Below, in pieces: positions 1 to 12,200 of a DNA stretch of 64,000 bases. Numbering within the stretch: position 1 is the first letter of the stretch; every line of letters starts with the position of its first letter. Under the pieces are notes generated by a model, which saw only the letters and a program-made list of their open reading frames with translations, did no database searches and was not told the origin of the DNA. Both the position numbers and the translations under genes were made by a program. This stretch comes from Leptasterias polaris (lineage: Eukaryota > Echinodermata > Asteroidea > Forcipulatida > Asteriidae), in assembly GCA_037783415.1 (NCBI GenBank), contig JAZGTN010000044.1, positions 4,535,501-4,599,500 of the forward strand, read 5' to 3'.

Positions 1-235
1 TGATCTAAGATTAAATCGGCACCGTTCGCTCTGTAGGAAATGAGGTCGGTTATGTTTGCTAAAGAGACCGCAAAAGTAGACATGCTGTTTAAGTCATAGT
101 TGGTGAATTGTAGTAGTATCCGGCTAGAGGGTGGTGCTTTGAACTGCCAAATACAAATAGCTAATGTGACGTCTGGGTTCTGAATGCTGACCTCTTTTTT
201 GATCTCGAGGTCAAAGTTCCTCTGTCCGCAATAGT
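1..235 (-). CDS. CUB/LDLa gene exon: second CUB-like module (cut by window edge)
   Basis: The acceptor TTCTTTAACAG|AC lies at 236. The reading frame, entered in phase 1, stays open to the window edge: DYCGQRNFDLEIKKEVSI, then LAICIWQFKAPPSSRILLQF. The C-x-W-x-F/hydrophobic pattern followed by RILLQFTNYDL resembles the central strands of CUB domains. The rest of the exon lies outside the window. Confidence 0.7.
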
Positions 236-3200
236 CTGTTAAAGAATGACACGAACAGAACGGAGAAGAGTTATTAACTTTCGTTTAAAAACAACTGATG
301 CTAAAAAGTAAACAAAGAAAACTAAATGCTGGGGCTCGTTTGATTGGTGGGTAATGAGTGCATTAACAGCTCTCTTGCTTGAGTCTCATTTGAGCAAACA
401 CTTTACTAGCGATCCTTTCAAGAAAGTCAAAAGGAAATATCAAAAATATAGCCTATGATGCCATTAATTGTACACAATTTAGACTTCTCCTGGCAAACTT
501 GACTATTTTGTTTAGACAAACAGGAATTTTCCTCTTTTTTTGATGACAGACACCAATTCATTGACCCTTTTATAACGGGAGTACAACAAACCCTTTGTTC
601 AAGTGCTTGTACATGTACATGTACTGTTTGTTTTTATGTTGTTTTGATTTCGAAGAACTGGATTATGTGCTGGTTGTCTTTTTCCCAATGAACCACATTA
701 GTCCAAATGAACCACAAGTCTCCCTCACTTGTAGGTGTAGGAATAAAAATACAGACATGGTTGTAAGTGGTTGTAATAATAATCATAGGATACAATTTCT
801 ATAGAGGGTACTTCAAAACTGAAAAGCCTCGAGATGTTGACCTTTTCAACGTGTTCTTGACTTATTTCCAGAGATTTAATATCCCCGAATCCAGACCAAA
901 CTTCACATAGTCCATTTAGCACATAGTTCTTGTACTTAGGACTAGACGCTAAACAAACAAACGACGCTTGTTTTAGTTCAGCAATGTTCAACTCAGAGTA
1001 TTGTACGGAAGCCCAAATGGGCCAGTATTTGTTCAGGGTATAAAAAATAAAATTAAAATAAAAAGGGGGGGGAGAAACAATTCGCAATGGTAAAAAAAAG
1101 AAAATAAATAATAACTTATGAGTAAAATCCTGGTGAAGTTTGAGCCAACACAATCATTGTGGGTTGAAAATTGCCGAACAAAATGTCTTATTTACAGTAA
1201 ATAGCATGGCACTGTTGGGCTCCCGTATTAAATCGTACTATAAGCAAATCAACAAAATTATTTTTACCACAATTGGTCTCGTCAGAGTAATCCGATTCGC
1301 AATGAACATGATCATCGCATACCACACTAGGGTCATAGCACACTACCCAGCTGGACGATTGGCAAAAAAAGTCATCTCCACAATCTGTCAAAAAGAAACA
1401 ATTATTACGAAGTACCGTCATATTAAACAAGCGCATTGTATCTTTGGAAAATGCGCTTTATAAGTCTTACTTACTATTATTATTAGCTGTTCCGACGTAG
1501 CGGTCGGAACAGCTTTTGTTTTCGTTAGGATTTTTATTTGTTATCTCTGCCCGTGCAACGGCAGAGATATTGTCCTTGTGCTGGATAGTCTTCTTCTTCT
1601 TCTTCTCCTTCTTCAGTCAGGCCGTTTGCGAAACCATGGCCTGGGCCATGGGCTTGGGCTTGGGCTCCGTCAGTTATACGCGTGCTTTCCGCTGTACGTG
1701 GCTTCAAACAGGCAGACAGAGCCCAAGTGGGAGCGCAAGCTCAAGGCGTGGTTTTGTAAACGGCCACAATATGGAACAAAAAATTGATACCCAGATGTCG
1801 GGCCGTACTTAAAACAACCGACAACTGGCGACAACAACTGACAACTTGTTTAACATAAAGCAAGTTGCAGCTCACACTGTCGTCTGTTGTCGGCTTTTTA
1901 GTCAACTTCTGCGGCTGCGACAGAAACAGAACGTCAGCCATTTTGTTTTCGCTTTGGCGACAAAATGTTGAAAGTTTATGGTTGATTTAAGACCTTTATA
2001 AGTTAACAATCAATGTGTGTATTCAAATAGAGCAAGGGTAAGCTGGTTTGTGTATGGATGTTGATTAAAGGGAGGGATAAAATGCAATTTGAGTGAAAAA
2101 ACAGTAAAGAACGTGCCGTGAATGTGATGATTTTGACCTCTGTAGTAAACAACGTGTATTCATTTGTACATCGTTCATAGGCTCAACGGGTTACGATCTC
2201 GCTTTTTATTACGGTCTGATTTTTGATGTTTTATTGTATTACAAAAAAGAAGTTTAATAAAGAACACAATGTTAAATTCGCCTCCCTATTCAATTTCAAC
2301 ACATTTGAATTTAATAACATGAAACAAAAACAATCTTTTGTCACTTTTTTTACTTCAAATTCAAATTCCATTTTCCGTTTCAAGTGGCAGATTCCGCGAA
2401 TTCCGTCCGTTTTCCGCGATCGCGGAAAATCATTGGCCCTACAACACCGCGTCTAATTGGGCAGAGATACCCGTATTTGCTCAAATACAGCTCCTGTGCT
2501 TTTTAGTTCTTATTATTATTATTCTTTCCTTCCGCCAAAAGGCCATAGGTTTAATACACGTATTTTGTTATATCAAAAAATCATACTTGGCTTAGTATAA
2601 AAGAGTCAAATCTTATACCATAATAGCTTACGTCATGAAGTAATAGTTTTATGTAATTAGCTTAATAACTTAATTAATTAATTTACTTAGTTATAATGAC
2701 ATGAATATTTAATTAGACAATCTTGAGACCACTATATCTCGATTTTCCAATTTTTTTCGATTATAGACTCCTTGGGCATTGGAGATTACCCTTGGGTAAC
2801 CGTGACCCAATGTTGACCTTTTCTTCCGGGTCAACCGGAAGTAAGACCATATCTCAAGAACTACACAACCGATGTTCAAACTTTTTTCAGTTATAGACTC
2901 CTTGGGCATTGGAGATTAGCCTTGGGTAACCGTGACCCCATGTTGACCTTTACTTCCAGGTCAATCGGAAGCGAGACCATATCTAGAGAACTACACAACC
3001 GATTTTCAAACTATTTTCAGTTATAGACTCCTTGGGCATTTGAGATTAGCCTTTGGTAACCGTGACCCCATGTTGACCTTTACTTTCGGGTCAACCGGAA
3101 GTGAGATCATATTTCAAAAGCTACACAACCGATTTTCAAACTTTTTCCAGTTATATAATTCTTGGGCATTGGAGATATAGCCTTGGGTAACCGTGACCCC

Positions 3201-6200
3201 ATGGTGACCTTTATTTCTGGGTCAACCGGAAGTGGGACCATATCTCAAAAACTACACACCCGATTTTCAATTTCTTTTCAGTTAAACCCTTTGAGCATTA
3301 GATGTTAGACACGGGTTACCATGACCCCATGTTGACCTTCCTGGTTTAAAAGCTCCTTGCGATTCAGTATCAGAATGAAGACCAGGTTTAGGTTTTTAGG
3401 CACACTTAAGTGAAAAAAGGGCCTGTCAAAGGTCAAGAGTCTTCTATCTTGAAATCAGACCAACTTTAATTTTTCTTAGTCTTTGTTTCCACCCGGTCTT
3501 AACAGGAAGCTCACAAATTGAGGTAATCATATCTCCTGAACCACATGTCAAAGGTCGTAATGTTTGTGATTTCTTGTTTGTTATATATATATATTTTTTT
3601 TTTTATGAATCAGAAAACAGGATCAGCTCTGTGTTTGTTCACAAACATCTAATGTCTAGTTATCATTATTATTACGAAGTACCGTCGTATTAATTAATAG
3701 TCCTGATGATAGCCCGGAGAGCTGCTCTTAGGACAGACTGCGGGACTTTACATTACAAAACTGGTGCTAATATGACACCATGGGTGTTGTCACATTTAGA
3801 TACCAAAAAAAAGAATCAAAATGTACACCACATAGAATATTAAAATAACTTAATTTCTGCAAAAAACAAGTACAATAGTAATTTCTAACACCCTGTTATG
3901 TTACTTTTGATTCTCTGTTCATATCTATTTGTGACAACTTTCAATTTTAAAGGGACACGTTGCCTTGGATTGGACGAGTTGGTCTAATAAAAAGCGTTAG
4001 TAACCGTTTGTTATAAAATGCATATGGTTAGAAAGATGTTTAAAAAGTAGAATACAATGATCAACACAAATATGCCTCGAAATTGCGTGGTTTTCCTTTT
4101 ACATCGTGAACTAACACGGTCGGCCATTTTGAGGGGTGAAAAATCAAGCCTCCATGTGTGCCTAAAACAGAGAAATAGACACACTCTTATTGGAAATCAG
4201 ATCCATATAAATCTTCTAAATTTACTGGAAAAATTTCTGTAACATCGATGGTGGGGGTCCAGGGGCGAAGCCCTGGTGGGGGTCCGGGAGGGGGGGGGGC
4301 CCGGAAGCTCTGAGCTTTTGGCATTTTGAGGGGTGAAAAACCAAGCCTCCATGTGCCTAAAACAGAGAAATAGACACACTCTTATTGGAAATCAGATCCA
4401 TATAAATCTTCTAAGTTTACTGGAAACATTTCTGTAACATCGATGGTGGGGTCCAGGGGTGAGGCCCCGGCGGGGGTCCAGGGGGCGACCCTGGAAGCTC
4501 TGAACTTTTGGCATTTTGAGGGGTGAAAAATTAAGCCTCTGTGTGCCTGAAACCGAGAAATAGACACACTTTTTAAGCACTTCTGATCCATACCAATCTT
4601 CTAATTTTACTCAAAGAAAATTGTAATCCCACAAATCTCGCGTTTGGATCTGGTCGCTGCCATATCTGGTTTCATGCATGTATTCATTCAAAAAAAATAG
4701 TTCATTCATTCATTCATTCATTCATTCATATTTATTGGTCACATTGTAAAACAACATGAGACTCATCGTCCCGCAATGCAAATATACATTATAAAATTGT
4801 TTAAAAATATTACAACCACAAACAAACAAAAGAGATGTGAACTTTATAGTTAAAAGGTTTAAATAATTACTTAAAATAAAGTAAAAGCAATACCCACTGG
4901 AATGTGTATTTCAGTGGAGATACACTAAATAAATTAAAAACATAAAAACTACAAAATTACCTACTGAACTTAGAATTAAACAGATGACCAGCATTGGGTG
5001 TTGTTTTATTGCATGGAGGACGCACTCTTCCTGATTTGTTGACAGTCACTGAGGCATGGAGTGGATGGGTTGGGTCTTGCATAATGGAAAGGAATTTTAC
5101 CAGAGCAGCTGTTTCAGAATTAGTGCGGAAGTTGTTTACATTCCTATTCATTATTTTTGACACCACCTTAGTTACCCGCTCAAGCTTTTGAATGTTCTTT
5201 ATGGAAAGACTGCTGTACCAAACAACATTACAAAATGATAAAATTGATTGAATAACACTCTGATAAAAAAGGAATAAAATATCATCACGGACATTAAATG
5301 ACTTCAGCTTCCTGATAAAAAAGGTACGTTGATTAGCCTTAGCTACCAGTTTACGTGTATTAGTGTTCCACTTAAGATCGCTATCGATGTGAGTACCCGT
5401 ATTTGTATTCGGTGACCATGTCGACTGGGGTGCCCTGTATAATGATTGGTTCCAGAGTAGTGTTACCTTTGCGGAAATCAAAAACAATCTCTTTCGTTTT
5501 GTTGACATTTATAACTAAAAAGTTACGTTTACACCAATTAATAAAATTGTCCACTTCATGGCGGTATTGGGTCTCATCTTTGCAAGAAATCTTTCCAGTT
5601 AAAGCTGTGTCATCTGCATATTTAATCATACAACACGATGGGAAACTGCACCTGCAATCACCAGTGTACAATGAAAACAAAACTGGGGAGAGCACACAGC
5701 CTTGAGGGGCACCAGTATTAGTACAGATGACGTCCGACATTGAGTTCATTAAAATGTACTCTCTGTGTACGGTTAGATAAAAAACTATTAATCCACAGTG
5801 TTAAATAAGGACTAACATCCATATTTCTGAGTTTTTGTACAAGTAAATGTGGCTGTATAGTATTAAATGCCGAGGAAAAATCCACAAAAAGAGTTCAAGC
5901 TTAGTGTAGTCTTTACACTTGAATGCCAGAACAAAAAGAAATATATTTTATCCCAGGACAAATTGGCACGTCAGGTTTCAAACGCTAATGTTATCGTGCA
6001 AATCTAAGCAATTACAAGTGACATATCATGAAAGATTCATTTTGGCAGAAAGAAACAAATTTGGTAGGCATAGGATGAAAAAGAAATCCATCCTGCCGCT
6101 GGGGGAAAAGACACCACACACACGCTTGTGGCTAATTTTTAAGCAGGCAGATTTTTTCCAAATTTTACCCGGGGGGCACGTGCCCCCTGCCCCCCCCCCC

Positions 6201-9200
6201 CCCCCCCAACCCCGGATCCGCGCCTGATATGACGTCACAATCTAAAAAAGCGCCCTCACTGACGCCAAAAAGCGCCCTCACTGAAGCCAAAGGAGACAGA
6301 TCATTGGACGATAGGTGTTCTTTGTGCGTAAAAACGTGCGCATGACCTCAGCATCCCTGTAGCGTTTCGCGTTAAGCAAAGCGATAATTATGCGCATAGA
6401 TATAGAATAATTATAATATCTAGATCGGACGAGCGTACATACGCGCCATTAGCCGTACACAAAAAGCCTGGTTCTTCATGGACGCGCTGAAAAGTCACGT
6501 GAACAAGGTAACGCGCTGAAGATGAAAAAAATAAAATAGGCCTAAATGATACTGTTAAGCCCGGTTCATACTTCCTGCGAACGCGAATGCGATACGAATT
6601 TTGACGTCACAAAATAATTTGCAACGAATAATTCGGAAGAGTTGACTTGTGCTCAACTCCTGCGAATTATTCGCGGCGAAAACAGCACTGTGACGTCAAA
6701 ATTCGCTTCGCATTCGCATTCGCATTCGCAAGAAGTATGAACCGGGCTTAAGGCTATACTATTAATTTTGACAGGTTTGTGGTACATTTTGAAGACCCAT
6801 GACATGGAATAAATAACAAAAAGCATTGAATACGGAAACATTTGAAAATCTTATATCACAAGGGTATAGTCATTTATTTTTCATTGAAAGCCCGAATAAA
6901 GTTTTAGATCATCGTAGTTATAGGCCTATATTCAATTCAAAAATAAAAATTGGTAGTAAGTAGCCTAATTCATATAGGCATAATACAGGGAAAAAATTGT
7001 GGTAGATACCATTGAAATTACCATTTGAAATATTATCATTGGAGATTATACATTCTCTATTGTAAAGTACTTCCTGAGTATTAACGGGGTTGGACCTCTC
7101 TCATTCATTTTTATTTTGTACACATGAAATCGACCAATTAAAAGCATAAGATTAACAATCTTCCACCTAGATTCTGTTTGACCAAAATAGGCTAGAATGA
7201 CTTCCGTGCACAAAGTATTTATGTTAGTTTTATCCTTAATCCAAGCAACTACTGAGCTCCAGAAAGAAAATTGTCTACTCCATTAGCGCGCACGCCGAAC
7301 TTACTCTTTAAATTAACAAGTGAAAGAAACATGGCCATCATTGTTTAAAGACCACACATGACATTGGCACCCTGCACACTCCCATTGCGTATAATACACT
7401 TCTTTATCTACTTGAATATTACAATATACATGTAAAATGCCCTCATTGATTGGATAATGTAACTGTGTGAACGTAGACCATGCATCGTTTGATTTTTTTA
7501 AGTTAAGAACAAAGCATCAAAGTAAAATACAGTTAGGAGGGTTAGTAATAGTTCAAATGAGATAAGTAGGCATAGTTTAGTAAGGAAAACGATTTAACCC
7601 CCTTGTCCCTGCACCGCCCGAGTTTGCTGAAACGATGTTTAGATTTCAAGACACAAGCAGTAAATTACTTGAATCGTAGTTCAAATTTTCAAAAGACACC
7701 CAAGGCTAATTATTTAGGCCCTTTGTACAGTTTTCGTCTTTTTCATGAATTTTGTCATTGAATAACTAAGTCCATGGGAACAATAGGTGCCTCTCGTTAA
7801 CGGCTGCCGGTAATTTTTATGGCGATTATTTTTCATGAGGTTAAAATGAACACAATAGTTGTTAAAGCCATTTATCTGCACCAAATGCTCATACTGATTA
7901 ATTGCTAAGCCAATAGTTTTTGATAGTATCTTTTTTTGGTTACAATTTAATGAGCATGGTTTTGGTGAAAGCTACAAAATGTCATCATCATTAGCAATAC
8001 AATTGTTACAAGTCATGTGTGAAGGGGAAAATTGATTTATATATCAACGATTGCCATTGAAAATAACATCAAAATAAAATTATAGTCTGTGGTACGCATT
8101 AGTCAAGTCAATGGCATTCGTAAAAACAAATTTTAATTTTCCCCTTCACACATGACTTGTTTCAATTGTAATGCTAATGATGATGACATTTTGTAGCTTT
8201 CACCAAAACCACGCTAATTTGTAACCCAAAAATTAGTAAATTTCTTTCATTATGATGATACTATCAAATATTATTGGCTTAGCATTTAATCAGTATGAGC
8301 CAGATAATTAAAAGGCTTCACAAACTATTGTGTTCATTTTAACCTTATGAAAAATAGTCGCCATAAAAATTACCGGCAGCCGTTAACGAGAGGCACCTAT
8401 TGTTCCCATGGACTTAGTTATTCAATGACAAAATTCATGAAAAAGACGAAAACTGTACAAAGGGCCTAAATAATTAGCCTTGGGTGTCTTTTGAAAATTT
8501 GAACTACGATTCAAGTAATTTACTGCTTGTGTCTTGAAATCTAAACGCCTTTTCAGCAAACCCGGGAGGTGCAGGGACAAGGGGGTTAAATCGTTTTCCT
8601 GACTAAACTATAGGCCTACTTATCTCATTTGAACTATTCCTAACCCTCCTAACTGTATTTTACTTAAATGCTTTGTTCTTTACATACAAAATCAAACGGT
8701 GCATGGTCTACGTTCACACAGTTACATTCTCCAATAAATAAGGGCGATGTTCTGGAGGGCATTTTACATGTATATAATATTGTACAATGGTAATATTCAA
8801 GTTGGTAAAGAGGTGCATTATACGCAATGGGAGTGTGCAGGGTGCCAATGTCATGTGTGGTCTTTTATACAATGATGGCCATTTTCTTTCATTTGTTAAC
8901 TTAAAGAGTAATAGGCCGTACGGTGTAAACGAAAAGATGCCTGGAAAATGATTTCCGTTCCGACCCCCGTGGGTCTACTTTTTGAAGGTATATTTTGTGA
9001 GTTGTAGACATACTAAACACTATACTAAAAGTTCTCCAAAAAATATCCAGTCAAATTTGCAAAAACATGCAAAGTTTGCTAAAAACGTTGTTGGGCGCAA
9101 TCTGTGAAAATGCGCGCGCGCAATGTGCGAACTGAAGTCTTCCGACACACACAAATCAAATTGCGCGGCTGAGACACGGTATTGACCATGGGCAGCGCGC

Positions 9201-12200
9201 CGTATCGATTCCCCCCGTTGGTGTGTGGGCCGTAAAACATATTATAGGCCTATATCCTTTATTTAAAAAAAAACAAAAAAACTGTAGGCCTATTTCTCAA
9301 AAACTAGACTATCGTGTCTTTTTAACATCACTGAATGGTTAGCCATCAAAGTTTTGTGCCAAGAATAAAGAGCTTAGTTTAAAAAAATGTATAGGCTAGT
9401 CATTGAACAACACTAGGATGGAATGATGAGTCGCTCCAATTATTGTCAACAAAATTAAAGAACTGACAATTTTTTGTCTTATTCTTTTGACCTTTGATTT
9501 CTAATTAATAGGATACTTTTCCCCTAAAACACCTATCACTGTTATTGCAAAAAAAATATCATAAGGCCTAAGGTAAAATATAAAAAATTAAAATAAAATA
9601 AAATAAAAAAGGGGGGAAATGTTTGTTTTCAAGTTAAAACATTCCCCTTTACCACGTATAACCCCCTTTTCTGTGAGGGTGCATGCAAACATCAAAGAAA
9701 AAGTATGTTTACTATCGCCTTTTGCTTTTCCACTGAAAACAACATCCATAGGATGGTTTTCAACGCTTTTCTGATCATTTTTCTGTCGATGTCTCACGCC
9801 GGAACACTCCCGCTAATTCGTTAAAGATTAATGGGCAGGAAAGTGCCTATAGGCACACCGTCTCCTTTTTTTCTCATGATCCTCCCTCCTTTCCGCCCCC
9901 CCTCCCACACAAACCCCTTTCTTGTGGATTTTCCCTTACCAGGCCCGTACCTAGGGGGTGAGCCGCTCATAGTATATACTATTTTCTTTGTTCATCCCAA
10001 AATCATTTACATTTTACCCAGTCAAATTCCCTTGTGGTGAATTCAATATCTGGCTGCGGCTTCCCAGGTTGTATCGTACTTGGATGTACTTGGATGTGAT
10101 CCCTGGCTACACCTTTTGAATAGCTTCTGACTGGTAACCCCAACAAGGATTATTGACAAAAATAGGGAGACGGCCAATAGGTCTAGATAGCTCAGTTGGT
10201 AGAGCGCCGGTACGTTAATCCGGAGGTCGTTGGTTCAAATTCCACTCTAGCTAGTACATTTGTTTTGTTCAACCCAAACTCGTTTAAAATTTACCCAGTC
10301 AGTGTCCCTTATGGTTTATCATTTGATAAAAAATTGATAAATAAATAAAAAAGCATCAATAAAAAGGCATAAATAAATAATTAAAAAACCCACCAAGATC
10401 AAAAAAGGAAGAAAAAGTCCACACAAAATGTAAAAAAATGGTGCCCTCAAAAAACCCAAACAAAAACTAACAAATTTACAAAATTGGCTGGAATTGGGCC
10501 TTCCATGGGCCTTCATTATAAAAAAAAAGGTAAAAATCCAGCGCCCCCACCCCTCCCTCGTCACTGAGCTGAGCGACGGGCGCCGCTAATTTATAACGTG
10601 CCGATGTCCAATTTTCTTTCATATTCGCCCCCCAAAAAAAAAAATTAAAAAATATTAATAATAAATAAAGATAACAATAAAATAAAATAGATAAATAAAA
10701 AAATTTATAAAATCGCCCCCCCCCCCCAAAAAAAGGGTTAGAAGAATAATTCCTTTTACAGGCCTGCCCCATACAATTGTTTTTGTATCCCCCACCCTCT
10801 TTAGAACTGTATAATATAGGCCCTATGATGACGCCTCATTTCTTCAAGCTTGCCTTAATACATGATTCTCACTCGACACGGGGAGAAGCTACATTTTTAA
10901 TAATTTACAAACATTTATTATTTATTTATCATTTATTTGCATTGAACATTTTAACTGCGTTACGGTCCTATTCTTTGCATGTCCTTGTTCTCTAATAAAA
11001 TTTAGCGCATGAGGTACTTATGCACTGTATGCTGTATATAGGCCTATATCGAGTACGGGGCCTACTATCAAAGATGCTGTGTTTTTCGTGATCTCACACA
11101 CATGATCTCATCTCATGACGACGCGCTTGAACACGGCCTCATGCATGATTTTACTCTTCCCTGAAAATATATTGTGCTTTCTCAGCTTTGACAGATTTTA
11201 GGTGAACAAAACACTTCGGATTTATCACGGAGTCTTTCTCACCCGAGCGAGGCATGGGCGCCGCCATGTTTGTTTTGGGGTGTCACATGACGTGTGACCT
11301 AGGATGTGATTGGCGAATTTAGATCACATGGTGTCTGTGCGCAGGTATTTCAAATAAAATGTAACGAGCCGACGTATCACAACCGTAAACAGTGTTCGAT
11401 CGCTGTCGATTATCTTCTAGTGCAATGTTTGGTCGATAATTTCTCAAATTTGACTGGCGTTTTTGTGGAGAACTTTCGGAATCGTAATCTCCAGCAATTA
11501 CTCTGTTAAAAACTGTAGAGTTATCTTAGACCCACAGGGGTCGGAACGGGACGACAAGATACAGTTTACCCCGTATGGCCTATAAGTTCGTTCGGCGTTC
11601 GCGCTAATGGAGTAGACAATTTTCTTTCTGGAACTCAGTAGTTGCTTGGATTAAGCATAAAACTAACATAAATACATTGGGCAAGGAAGTCATTCTAGCC
11701 TTTTTGGTCAAACAGAGCCTAGGTGGAAGATTGTTAATCTTATGCTTTTAATTGGTCGATTTCATGTGTAAAAATTTAAAATGAATGAGAGAGGTCCAAC
11801 CCCGTTAATACTCAGAAAGTACTTTACAATAGAGAATGTATAATCTCCAATGATAATATTTCAAATGGTAATTTCAATGGTAATCTACCACAAATAGGTT
11901 TTTTCTGTATTGTGCCATGAATTACTACCAATGATAGCTCTTCACGCGTGCACAATTCATCAAAGATGGCGGCCAATGACGTCTATTGTATCATATAGAC
12001 CGATTGCACAACGCGCAGCGCGCATACATGCGCGTAATTTTGGGGGTTAAAACGTGCACAAAAGGATGGTACACGTGTTTACGCACAATGCGCTTGTAAA
12101 CACGTGTACCATTCTTTTGTGCACGTTTTGACCCCCAAAATTACGCGCGTGTAGATGATGACGTCATATGCAATGGGTCTATAGGCCTATTTTTCTATTG

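Larger units (their letters stand above)
8912..11582. mobile_element. PIF/Harbinger-like non-autonomous element with TAA duplication
   Basis: The ends are inverted: TAGGCCGTACGGTGTAAAC at 8912 mirrors the right end reading GTTTACCCCGTATGGCCTA, and a second block TTCCGACCCC-TGGGTCTA is also mirrored. TAA flanks both sides (8909-8911 and 11583-11585) and the palindrome's left arm shows the uninterrupted site (7301-7303). A 3-bp TWA duplication is characteristic of PIF/Harbinger. The 2671-bp body has no transposase frame and carries SINE sequence at 9981-10320. Confidence 0.83.

Noticed and set aside
800..1005. Minus-strand frame between the LDLa and CUB exons (FVCLASSPKYKNYVLNGLCE)
   Set aside because: No acceptor in phase 1 and no convincing donor, and LDLa already joins the CUB exon in phase. 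Kept as possible intron only.
10181..10252. Functional tRNA-Asn
   Set aside because: Stem mismatches, C at position 33 and the SINE tail indicate a SINE head.
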